DNA of 64,000 nucleotides from Acidobacteriota bacterium. GTDB lineage: Bacteria > Acidobacteriota > Vicinamibacteria > Vicinamibacterales > UBA8438. The notes under the pieces are model-generated. The model made no database searches. It was not told the origin of the DNA and saw only the letters and a list, made by a program, of their open reading frames with translations. Positions within the stretch are counted from its first letter, which is position 1; each line of letters starts with the position of its first letter. Positions 17,972-25,261 of this stretch are shown here, piece after piece. The translations under genes were made by a program, and so were the position numbers. Where the stretch lies: the NCBI GenBank assembly GCA_021296515.1, contig JAGWAH010000004.1, positions 1-64,000 of the forward strand, in the 5' to 3' direction.

Positions 17972-18790
17972 GTGGCCTCACCGGTCGATGTCGATGCGCG
18001 CATAGCGGCCAACCACCGCCTCTCCGACGCGTACAACATCCTGGAGATCGAAGCGCCGGCCATCGCGCGGCAGACCCGGCCGGGCCAGTTCGTGATGGTC
18101 AAGCGGGCGCTCGGACGCGAGCCTCTGCTCCGCCGGCCGTTCTCGGTCTTCGAAATCCTGCGCAACGCGCGGGGCGCCGTGACCGGCCTCTCGCTGCTCA
18201 GCAAGCAGGTGGGCGCCGTCACGCGCGATATCTTTCTGGCCGAGCCGGGCGAACGGATCCGCTGCCTCGGACCGCTCGGCACCCCGTTCTCGGTCGTCGG
18301 TCCGCCGGCGCACGCCTGGATGGTGGCCGGCGGTGTCGGACTCGCGCCGTTCGCGACGCTGGCCGAGGCGCTGCATGCGAGCGGCGTCGACACGACGCTG
18401 TTCTACGGCGGACGGTCGAGCGAGGACCTGTACCGCGTCCCGCTCTTCGAGCGCCTCGGCGTACGGGTCGTCCTGACGACCGAGGATGGCACCCGCGGCG
18501 AGGCAGGCCGGGTGACGGCTCCTCTGCAGCGTGAGCTGGCCACGGCCGGGGACCGCCCGGTGATGGTGTACGCCTGCGGGCCGACCCCGATGATGCGCGC
18601 GGTAGCAGGGCTGGCGGCGGGCGCGGACCGCCCGGTGCAAGTCTCGCTGGAGCCGGTCATGGGATGCGGACTCGGCGGCTGCTACAGTTGCGTGGTGCGG
18701 ATCCTCGACGGCGGCGCGCGTTTCGTCCGGGCCTGCCTGGAAGGACCGGTCTTCGAGGGAAACCGGGTCTCGTGGGCCGACCTGACCTGA
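17972..18790 (+). CDS. pyrK: Dihydroorotate dehydrogenase electron-transfer subunit
   Basis: A ferredoxin-reductase-type subunit (272 residues) with FAD, NAD-binding and [2Fe-2S] parts that passes electrons from dihydroorotate dehydrogenase 1B to NAD. RPFSVFEI binds FAD, MVAGGVGLAPF the nucleotide, VYACGPTPMMRA is conserved, and GCGLGGCYSCVVR with a fourth Cys in RACLEGPVF holds the iron-sulfur cluster. The GTG at 17972 lies at the expected transcription start of a TATACT box, suggesting a leaderless message. The gene overlaps pyrD by 19 bases. Confidence 0.92.
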   Translation: MASPVDVDARIAANHRLSDAYNILEIEAPAIARQTRPGQFVMVKRALGREPLLRRPFSVFEILRNARGAVTGLSLLSKQVGAVTRDIFLAEPGERIRCLGPLGTPFSVVGPPAHAWMVAGGVGLAPFATLAEALHASGVDTTLFYGGRSSEDLYRVPLFERLGVRVVLTTEDGTRGEAGRVTAPLQRELATAGDRPVMVYACGPTPMMRAVAGLAAGADRPVQVSLEPVMGCGLGGCYSCVVRILDGGARFVRACLEGPVFEGNRVSWADLT

Positions 18791-19719
18791 GCGTCGACAT
18801 CGCCGGCCTGCGACTGGCGAACCCACTCATCGCCGCGAGCGGCTGCTTCGGCTACGGCGTCGAGTACGCCGATCTCGTGGATCTGGCGGCGCTCGGGGCC
18901 GTCGCGGTCAAGGGACTGTTCCTCGAGGCGCGCGAGGGGCACGCTCCACCCCGCATCGTCGAGACACCGAGCGGCATGCTCAACGCGATCGGGCTGCAAG
19001 GCATCGGCGTGCGGACCTTCGTGGCGGAGAAGCTGCCCGAGCTGAAGGCGCGGCGCGCCGTCGTCATCGTCAACATCTGCGGCTCGACGGTCGAGGAGTA
19101 CGCCGAGGTCGCCCGGATTCTGTCCGACGCGGACGGCGTTGCGGCCATCGAAATCAACATCTCCTGCCCCAACATCGACGAGGGGGGCCATACCTTCGGC
19201 TGCAGCCTGACCGGCGTGCACGACGTGGTGCGCGCGGTGCGCGCGGCGACGACGCTGCCGATCTTTCCCAAGCTGACGCCGAACGTGACCGACGTCGCCG
19301 CGATCGCGGTCGCCGCCGAGGAAGCCGGCGCCGATGCCGTCTCGCTCGTCAACACCTTTCTCGCGATGGCGATCGACGTGGAGACGCGGCGCCCGCGGCT
19401 GTCCAACGTCGTCGGCGGCCTGAGCGGTCCGGCCATCCGCCCCATCGCCGTGCGCATGGTGTACGAGTGCCGCGCCGCCGTGCGCATCCCGATCATCGGT
19501 ATGGGGGGCATCGCCTCCGCGCGCGACGTGCTCGAGTTCCTGATTGCCGGAGCCGACGCCGTGCAGGTGGGCACTGCGAACTTCGAGGATCCGGGCATCT
19601 GGCCGAAGCTCCTCGCAGGCGTGACCGACTATCTGGAGCGCCACGGCCACGCCGCGGTCGGCGAGGTCGTCGGCACGGTCGACCTCTCCGCGCGGGAAAC
19701 CGCGTGGATCAGCTCGTAA
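18772..19719 (+). CDS. pyrD: Dihydroorotate dehydrogenase, class 1B
   Basis: A 315-residue FMN barrel that oxidises dihydroorotate to orotate together with PyrK. The catalytic cysteine is in EINISCPNID, which, with the adjacent pyrK, marks the NAD-linked 1B class. NPLIAASGCFGYG, SLVNTFLAMAID and PIIGMGGIASARD are FMN/substrate motifs. The start is a GTG at 18772 inside pyrK; no ATG fits the conserved N-terminus. Cytosolic, in contrast to the quinone-linked class 2 enzymes of most Proteobacteria. Confidence 0.94.
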   Translation: MGRPDLSVDIAGLRLANPLIAASGCFGYGVEYADLVDLAALGAVAVKGLFLEAREGHAPPRIVETPSGMLNAIGLQGIGVRTFVAEKLPELKARRAVVIVNICGSTVEEYAEVARILSDADGVAAIEINISCPNIDEGGHTFGCSLTGVHDVVRAVRAATTLPIFPKLTPNVTDVAAIAVAAEEAGADAVSLVNTFLAMAIDVETRRPRLSNVVGGLSGPAIRPIAVRMVYECRAAVRIPIIGMGGIASARDVLEFLIAGADAVQVGTANFEDPGIWPKLLAGVTDYLERHGHAAVGEVVGTVDLSARETAWISS

Positions 19720-19730
19720 GAGAAGGCGCC

Positions 19731-19988
19731 ATGCTGCGACTCACGCTCTACACACGGCCGGGCTGCCACCTGTGCGACGCCATGAAGAGCGTGGTCGACG
19801 CAATCGCACGGAACGAGCCGGTCACGCTGCGTCAGGTCGACATCACCGGGAACGGCGACCTCGAGCGCCGCTTCGGGGTCGAGATCCCGGTGCTGGTGCA
19901 CGACGGGGAAGTGATCGCGCGCGTCAGGACGACGCGCGCGGCACTCCTCAAGTCGCTACGGAAAACCGACCGCCGGCGAGCTACTTGA
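19731..19988 (+). CDS. Glutaredoxin-like protein (DUF836 type)
   Basis: An 85-residue thioredoxin-fold protein with the redox motif C12-H-L-C15 in TRPGCHLC, the cis-proline in EIPVL and a C-terminal helix. The CxLC centre and small size match the DUF836/glutaredoxin family of unknown partner. AGAAGG is present just before the ATG. It follows pyrD by 11 bases and may be cotranscribed. Its last eight bases overlap the convergent pal gene. Confidence 0.82.
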   Translation: MLRLTLYTRPGCHLCDAMKSVVDAIARNEPVTLRQVDITGNGDLERRFGVEIPVLVHDGEVIARVRTTRAALLKSLRKTDRRRAT

Positions 19989-20550
19989 CGATGACGACGA
20001 AGTGCCCACGCCGGTTGCGCGACCAGCAACCCTCGTGTTCCTCCATGCAGAAGGGCGACTCCTCGCCGCGGCTCACCGCCGTAATCCGACTCGCGTCGAT
20101 TCCCAGCGAAACCAGGTAGTCACGGACCGCGGCCGCCCGCGAATCACCGAGCGCGAGGTTGTACTCGTTGGTGCCCCGCTCGTCGCAGTGCCCCTCGACG
20201 CGCACGCGGGTCGAAGGCCAGCGCCGCATCCACTCGGCGTTCTGCTGCAGAGTGGTCTGCCCGGCGGGCAGAATCTCCGACTCGTCGTAGTTGAAGAACA
20301 CGGGCAGCAAAGGCGCCGTGGCGTTCAACTCGTCCAGCGTCATCCGCATGAAGAGCTCCTCCTCCGTAGGCGGCGGTGGCGGCGGAGGAGGCGGTGGCGG
20401 CGGAGGGGGCGGTGGCGGCGGAGGAGGCTCCGGAGCCGGCGGAGGAGGCGGCGGCGGCTCCGGCGGCGGATTTCCGCCGCAGGCCGCAACCCCGAACACC
20501 ATGACCGCAGTCACGACAACAGCCAGAAGATATCGCCACGCTGATCTCAT
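19981..20550 (-). CDS. pal: Peptidoglycan-associated lipoprotein with long polyproline linker
   Basis: An outer-membrane lipoprotein (189 residues) of the Tol-Pal system. Signal peptide with lipobox VAAC, then an extreme proline linker (3, 7 and finally 20 consecutive prolines), then an OmpA-like domain with VEGHCDERGTNEYN and LGDSRAAAVRDYL that binds diaminopimelate in peptidoglycan. The C-terminal EEHEGCWSRNRRGHF is typical. The start at 20550 is preceded by GGAG ten bases upstream; a GTG five codons earlier is less likely. No tolB, tolQ or tolR is nearby, so pal stands apart from its usual operon. Confidence 0.93.
   Translation of the reverse strand: MRSAWRYLLAVVVTAVMVFGVAACGGNPPPEPPPPPPPAPEPPPPPPPPPPPPPPPPPPPPTEEELFMRMTLDELNATAPLLPVFFNYDESEILPAGQTTLQQNAEWMRRWPSTRVRVEGHCDERGTNEYNLALGDSRAAAVRDYLVSLGIDASRITAVSRGEESPFCMEEHEGCWSRNRRGHFVVIVK
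20368..20427. repeat. 18-base tandem repeat encoding the Pro20 tract of pal
   Basis: Three near-perfect copies of an 18-base unit built from AGG/CGG/TGG triplets (CCT, CCG, CCA on the coding strand) plus two further triplets encode twenty prolines. Such a unit is prone to slippage and to length change between strains. Confidence 0.75.
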
Positions 20551-20660
20551 AATGCGGATCTCCACATTCTGCCGGTTCTCAGCCCGGGCGGATCGTCAGG
20601 ACAACCTCCTCGAACCCACGCATTGCTAGTGGCCGAGCTTACATATCCGGCCAAACCGTG

Positions 20661-20864
20661 TCAATGGAAAGGTTTAGCCTGCTCATCATCGTCCTGCGGC
20701 TGTTCACCGGCCGCGGCGGCCCCGCTCGCACGCCCGATCTGGACCGGCGCGACCGCCGTGACCACGAGATTGGACCCGCATTCCGGGCAACTGATCTCGT
20801 CGTCGCGATCGACGTCGAACTCGTCGACGTCGATATCCGCATCGCACGCGGGGCAGCAGGACAT
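20661..20864 (-). CDS. Small zinc-ribbon protein, LysW-like
   Basis: A 67-residue protein with one four-cysteine zinc ribbon (C4-x2-C7 and C26-x2-C29) separated by a very acidic stretch (DADIDVDEFDVDRDDE). This resembles LysW/ArgW amino-group carrier proteins and other acidic mini zinc ribbons. However, the LysW C-terminal EDWGE-like carrier tail is missing; the tail here is GEQPQDDDEQAKPFH. No lysine or arginine biosynthesis gene is adjacent. The role is unknown. Confidence 0.6.
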   Translation of the reverse strand: MSCCPACDADIDVDEFDVDRDDEISCPECGSNLVVTAVAPVQIGRASGAAAAGEQPQDDDEQAKPFH

Positions 20865-20971
20865 GAACGGTATCGGGGCCGCATTATAGCGAGGAGCGGT
20901 TGAGCGCCGCAAACGCGGCGATGCCGGCGCACACACTGTCCGCGGGCCGGCAGCGACCGATAGATCCTCCG

Positions 20972-21688
20972 ATGGCCGCATCCGCCACGGCGTCCAAGAC
21001 CGTAGTGGTCGCCGATGAGACGCCCGACGTCCGGAATCGTTTCGCGGCGGCGCTCGCGGACGCGGGACATACGGCGATCGGGGTCGGAACCGCGCCGGAG
21101 CTGCTCGCGTGCCTGCAGGCCCGGTCCGATGCCGTCGATCTGGTGGTGCTGAACCTGCGGCTCGTGCCGACCCCGCCGGTGGACCTGATTCGCGCTGTCC
21201 GCAAGTGCGGCGCCTGCCGGTTTCCCATCCTGATCTTCAGCGGCTCCATCACGAACGCGCAGGAAATCCGGCAGCTCGCGGGACTGGGCGTGGCCGGCTA
21301 CGTCAACGAGCACAGCGGCCCCGGCCACATCGTGCCGTCTCTGGCTCCCCACCTGTTCCCGGACAGCTTCAACCGCCGGCTCGGCCCCCGTGTCGCGCTC
21401 GGCATTCCGGTCGCCTGCCGGTTCGACGGCACCGTCACCGCGGCCCACACCGTGGACCTCGGCAAGGGGGGGCTCGGCGTGTGGACCACGAATCCGCTTC
21501 CCTCCGGCGCGCCGGTCCACGTGCGGTTCCGACTGCCGGCCACGAAACGCGCAGTCGAAGCACACTCGCGCGTGGTCTGGAGCGACCGGCGCCGCGGAAT
21601 GGGGCTCCGCTTCGAGCAGGTCCGTTCCGCGGATCAGGCGGCGATCGACGAGTTCGTGGACCGGCACGCCGTGGGAGCCGAGCCGTGA
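20972..21688 (+). CDS. Degenerate receiver + PilZ domain protein
   Basis: A 238-residue two-domain signalling protein. Residues about 8-130 have a response-regulator fold: TVVVADETPDV keeps the first acidic pair, but the phospho-acceptor position in LVVLNLRL is Asn and the conserved Lys region reads YVNEHS, so phosphorylation is unlikely. Residues about 140-235 form a PilZ domain (RRLGPRVALGIPVACRF, then DLGKGGLGVW, and MGLRFEQV), a c-di-GMP-binding module. Its R-x3-R motif is not fully clear. Probably a cytosolic c-di-GMP effector. An earlier in-frame start at 20900 is possible. Confidence 0.75.
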   Translation: MAASATASKTVVVADETPDVRNRFAAALADAGHTAIGVGTAPELLACLQARSDAVDLVVLNLRLVPTPPVDLIRAVRKCGACRFPILIFSGSITNAQEIRQLAGLGVAGYVNEHSGPGHIVPSLAPHLFPDSFNRRLGPRVALGIPVACRFDGTVTAAHTVDLGKGGLGVWTTNPLPSGAPVHVRFRLPATKRAVEAHSRVVWSDRRRGMGLRFEQVRSADQAAIDEFVDRHAVGAEP

Positions 21689-21710
21689 CCGCGCCGGGTA
21701 CGGCAGGCGG

Positions 21711-21740
21711 TTGACACCCTTTCCCCCTGCTGATTACCAT
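21711..21740 (+). promoter_or_regulatory. Putative sigma-70-like promoter for the ABC operon
   Basis: TTGACA at 21711-21716 and TACCAT at 21735-21740 with an 18-base spacer, in the gap between the PilZ gene and the transporter operon. The start codon is at 21837, so the leader would be about 90 bases. Confidence 0.45.
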
Positions 21741-21793
21741 CTTCATCTGGAGACTGGTTGAGATCCGTCCGGCCGCGTTCCGGCCACCAGAAG

Positions 21794-21814
21794 CGCCGGG
21801 AGCTCCTCCCGGCG
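21794..21814 (+). promoter_or_regulatory. Perfect hairpin in the ABC operon leader
   Basis: A nine-base-pair stem (CGCCGGGAG / CTCCCGGCG) with a CTC loop, ending ten bases before the AGGAG ribosome site (21825-21829). The position between promoter and ribosome site suggests an effect on translation or RNA stability; no T run follows, so it is not a standard terminator. Confidence 0.5.
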
Positions 21815-21836
21815 AGTCCGATTCAGGAGTTGCGCA

Positions 21837-22847
21837 GTGATTGAAGTGCAGCATGTCACGAAGCGCTACGGTCCGGTGGCTGCTGTCGACGACGTGAGCT
21901 TCCGGGTCGAAGCGGGGCAGATCCTCGGCTTCCTCGGCCCCAACGGCGCGGGGAAGACCACGACGATGCGCGTGCTCACCGGCTATCTGCCGCCGACCGA
22001 GGGCACCGCGACGATCGCCGGGTTCGACGTGCTCGAGGAGCCGATCGAGGTCAAGCGGCGTACCGGCTATCTGCCCGAGTCGCCGCCGCTGTACCCCGAT
22101 ATGACGGTGCGGGAGTACCTGACCTTCATCGCCCGGATCAACCGTCTGCCCGCAGCCGAACGCCCCTCGCGCATCGACCGGGTGATGGAGCGCACGAGCG
22201 TGGGCGACGTGGCCGACCGCCACTGCAGCAAGCTGTCGAAGGGCTACCGGCAGCGCGTGGGCCTGGCCCAGGCCATCCTGCACAACCCGGACGTGTTGAT
22301 CCTGGACGAGCCGACAGCGGGTCTGGACCCGAAGCAGATCATCGAGACCCGCGAGCTGATCAAGGAGCTCGCCGGCGACCACACGATCATTCTGAGCACG
22401 CACATCCTGCCCGAGGTGGCGCAGACCTGCGAGCGGGTGGTGATCATCAACAAGGGCCGCGTGGTCGCCGAGGACTCGCCGGACAACCTCACCGGGAGGC
22501 TGCACGGGGCGGTCACCATCCAGCTTCAGGTCGACACCCTCGGCGCGGATCCGACCGGCACGCTGCAGGCCGTGCCGGGGGTTGCGTCCGTGAACGTGGG
22601 CGAACCCGGAAGCGACGGCCGGACCGTCGAGGTGCAGAGCGCCCAGGACGTGGACGTTCGCCGGGACATCGCCAACGCGGTCGTCTCGAACGGATGGGGC
22701 CTGCTGGAGATGCGCCGGGCGCGGCTGAGTCTCGAAGAGATATTCCTGCAGTTGACGACCGCCGAAGACGAAGCCGGGGAAGAGACAAGCGCGCCGGACG
22801 AAGAGACCGAAGAGCCGGCCCCGGCCACGGAGAGCGCCGATGAGTAA
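21837..22847 (+). CDS. ABC transporter ATPase (GldA-like)
   Basis: A 336-residue ATP-binding subunit. Walker A GPNGAGKT is at 34-41, the signature LSKGYRQRVGLAQ near 135, Walker B VLILDEPTAGLD near 155 and the H-loop STHILPE near 190. A C-terminal regulatory domain follows, ending in a very acidic tail (EDEAGEETSAPDEETEEP). With the next two genes it matches the gliding-associated GldA-GldF-GldG type system also found in non-gliding phyla. The GTG start at 21837 has AGGAG at seven bases. It overlaps the permease gene by eight bases. Confidence 0.9.
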   Translation: MIEVQHVTKRYGPVAAVDDVSFRVEAGQILGFLGPNGAGKTTTMRVLTGYLPPTEGTATIAGFDVLEEPIEVKRRTGYLPESPPLYPDMTVREYLTFIARINRLPAAERPSRIDRVMERTSVGDVADRHCSKLSKGYRQRVGLAQAILHNPDVLILDEPTAGLDPKQIIETRELIKELAGDHTIILSTHILPEVAQTCERVVIINKGRVVAEDSPDNLTGRLHGAVTIQLQVDTLGADPTGTLQAVPGVASVNVGEPGSDGRTVEVQSAQDVDVRRDIANAVVSNGWGLLEMRRARLSLEEIFLQLTTAEDEAGEETSAPDEETEEPAPATESADE

Positions 22848-23610
22848 CATCCTCGCCATCGCCCACCGGGAGCTGCGCTCCTACTTCGTCTCGCCGATCG
22901 CCTATGTCGTGGTCGGCCTGTTCGCCCTGCTCTACGGCTACTTCTACGTCGCCAGCCTCGCCTTCATGGTGCAGTTCAGCTCGCAGGCCGGGATGTTCGG
23001 CGGCGGGCCGCAGACCGTCAACGTCAACGAGTTCATGATCCGGCCGCTCCTCTCGAACACCGCGATCATCCTGCTGTTCATCCTGCCGTTCCTGACCGCT
23101 CGCGCCTATGCCGAGGAGAAGCGCTCCGGCACCATCGAGCTGCTGCTGACGTCGCCGCTGAGCGACATGGAGATCATCCTCGGCAAGTTCTTCGGGGCGT
23201 TCGCCCTCTTCCTCCTGATGCTGGCGGTCACCGCGGTGCACATGGGCATCCTGTTCTGGTACGGCGAGCCGGAGCTCGGCTCGATCCTGACCGGCTACCT
23301 CGGGCTGGCGCTGATGGGCGGCTCGTTCATCGCCCTCGGACTGCTGGTGTCGAGCGCGACGCGCAACCAGGTGGTGGCGGGCGTCGGCACGTTCTCGCTG
23401 CTGCTGCTTTTCTGGGTCCTGAGCTGGATGTCCGACTCCGCGGGGCCGACGGCGGGGGCCATTCTGTCGTATCTGTCCATCCTGGAGCACTTCGACGACT
23501 TCTCGAAGGGGGTCATCGACACCGCGCACGTGACCTATTACCTCAGCTTCATCGCCTTCGGCCTGTTCCTGACGGCGAAGTCGGTCGACAGCGAAAGGTG
23601 GCGAGGGTAA
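22840..23610 (+). CDS. ABC-2 type permease (GldF-like)
   Basis: A 256-residue inner-membrane protein with six predicted helices. The N-terminus (MSNILAIAHRELRSYFVSP) is the typical cytosolic amphipathic start, followed by SPIAYVVVGLFAL. The segment LPFLTARAYAEEKRSGTIELLLTSP is the coupling helix signature of ABC-2/GldF permeases. It pairs with the ATPase upstream and the GldG-like protein downstream. The transported substrate is unknown for this group. Confidence 0.9.
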   Translation: MSNILAIAHRELRSYFVSPIAYVVVGLFALLYGYFYVASLAFMVQFSSQAGMFGGGPQTVNVNEFMIRPLLSNTAIILLFILPFLTARAYAEEKRSGTIELLLTSPLSDMEIILGKFFGAFALFLLMLAVTAVHMGILFWYGEPELGSILTGYLGLALMGGSFIALGLLVSSATRNQVVAGVGTFSLLLLFWVLSWMSDSAGPTAGAILSYLSILEHFDDFSKGVIDTAHVTYYLSFIAFGLFLTAKSVDSERWRG

Positions 23611-23615
23611 GAGCG

Positions 23616-25256
23616 ATGGCGAACAGGATCTTGCAGGGACTGGGATGGACCGGCGTCGCGGTCGTGTTCGCGGCGCTGGTGGTCCGCTTCACGCTCCCGG
23701 ATCGACAGGAGCTCTGGTGGTGGCTCGCCGTGACGGGTCTGGCGATGGTCGCGGTGCATACGCTCAGCCAGTGGCGCGACATCCTCGCCTTCTTCAGCCG
23801 GCGGCAGGCGCGCGAGGGGGTGATGGCGATGTCCGGGGTGGCGCTGGCCCTCGGTATCCTCGTCGCCGCCAACTACATCCTCTCGCGGCAGAACGTCCGC
23901 TGGGATCTGACCGCCGCGCAGCAGTACTCGCTGTCCGATCAGACGCGGCGAGTGCTCGAGGAGCTCGACGCGCCGATCTCCGTGCTCGTCTTCGCGCGGG
24001 AGGCGGAGTTCCCGGGGTTCCGCGACCGGCTCGACGAGTACGCCTACGTCTCCTCGCAGGTGAACGTGGAGTACATCGACGTCGACCGGAGCCCGGTCCG
24101 CGCACGCCAGTACGAGGTGCAGGCCTACGGAACCATCGTCTTCGAGTACGAGGGCCGCGTCGAGCGCACGACGTCCAACAGCGAGCAGGAGCTGACCAAC
24201 GCGCTGATCAAGGCGGTGGAGGGCGAGGAGCGCACCGTCTACTTCGTGCAGGGCCACGGCGAGCGCGATCCCGAGGGCGACGATCGCGACGGCTACCGCG
24301 CGGTGCGCGACGCGCTCGGACGCGACAACTTCCGGGTCGAGACCGTGGTCCTGGCGCAGACCGGCGAGGTGCCGGCCGACGCCACGGTGATGGTCGTCGC
24401 GGGCCCGTCGACGGACCTGCTGCCGGCCGAGGCCGATCTGCTGCGCGACTACCTGGAGGGCGGCGGCAAGCTGCTGCTCATGCTGGACCCCCCCGACACG
24501 GAAGACGACCCGCCGCAGGTCAACCTGATCGCGCTGGCCGGCGAGTGGGGCATCGAGCTCGGTACGGACGTCGTGGTCGACGCCAGCGGCGTCGGGCAGT
24601 TGCTCGGGACGGACGCCTCGGTGCCGGTCGCGGCCACCTACCCCCCGCACGCCATCACCGACGACTTCAACCTGTTGACCGCCTTTCCGCTCGCCCGCTC
24701 CGTCCGGCCGGCGACCGGCGGCGTGTCGGGCCGGACCGGCGTGGTCGTCGTCGAGACCGGCGCCCGGAGCTGGGCGGAGGCCGACCTGAGCCAGCTCGCG
24801 ACCGGCGAGGTCACCCTGGACGAGGACGCGGGCGACGTGCCCGGACCGGTGCCCATCGCGACGGTCGTGTCGCAGACCATCGACGAACCGGAAGCCGCGC
24901 CAGACGACGAGGACGGCGAAGAGGACGCAGACGGAACGGCCGACAGCAGCGCCGGCGATATGGACGCGGACGACGACGAGCCCCCGCTGGAGGCGCGCCT
25001 CGCCGTCTTCGGCGACTCGGACTTCGCCTCGAACAGCGCGGTAGGGATTCAGGGCAACCGCGATCTGGCCCTCAATACCATCAACTGGCTGGCCCAGCAG
25101 GAGAACCTCATCGCCATCCGGCCGCGCGAGCCCGAGGATCGCCGGATCACGCTGACGGCCGACCAGCAAGCGCGCGTCTACTGGCTCTCTCTGCTGCTCC
25201 TGCCGGGGTTCATCGCCGGCGCCGGGATCTACACCTGGTGGGGCCGGCGGGGGTAG
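23616..25256 (+). CDS. GldG-like ABC auxiliary membrane protein
   Basis: A 546-residue protein with three N-terminal transmembrane helices, a large extracytoplasmic domain and a C-terminal helix (WLSLLLLPGFIAGAGIYTWW). The periplasmic part carries the GldG/ABC_transp_aux motifs (YSLSDQTRRVLEELDAPISV, VYFVQGHGERDPEG, GGGKLLLMLDPP and FGDSDFASN). An acidic insertion (about 430-465, DDEDGEEDADGT) is unusual. The ATG at 23616 is preferred over a GTG at 23598 because GAGGG lies upstream. It is in one operon with the ATPase, permease and DUF4340 gene. Confidence 0.85.
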   Translation: MANRILQGLGWTGVAVVFAALVVRFTLPDRQELWWWLAVTGLAMVAVHTLSQWRDILAFFSRRQAREGVMAMSGVALALGILVAANYILSRQNVRWDLTAAQQYSLSDQTRRVLEELDAPISVLVFAREAEFPGFRDRLDEYAYVSSQVNVEYIDVDRSPVRARQYEVQAYGTIVFEYEGRVERTTSNSEQELTNALIKAVEGEERTVYFVQGHGERDPEGDDRDGYRAVRDALGRDNFRVETVVLAQTGEVPADATVMVVAGPSTDLLPAEADLLRDYLEGGGKLLLMLDPPDTEDDPPQVNLIALAGEWGIELGTDVVVDASGVGQLLGTDASVPVAATYPPHAITDDFNLLTAFPLARSVRPATGGVSGRTGVVVVETGARSWAEADLSQLATGEVTLDEDAGDVPGPVPIATVVSQTIDEPEAAPDDEDGEEDADGTADSSAGDMDADDDEPPLEARLAVFGDSDFASNSAVGIQGNRDLALNTINWLAQQENLIAIRPREPEDRRITLTADQQARVYWLSLLLLPGFIAGAGIYTWWGRRG

Positions 25257-25261
25257 CGGCC

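Noticed and set aside
20368-20460. CRISPR-like or regulatory repeat array
   Set aside because: The repeat is triplet-based coding sequence of the Pal linker without spacers.
20291-20629. Glycine-rich plus-strand frame opposite the pal linker
   Set aside because: The poly-Gly run is only the complement of the polyproline codons.
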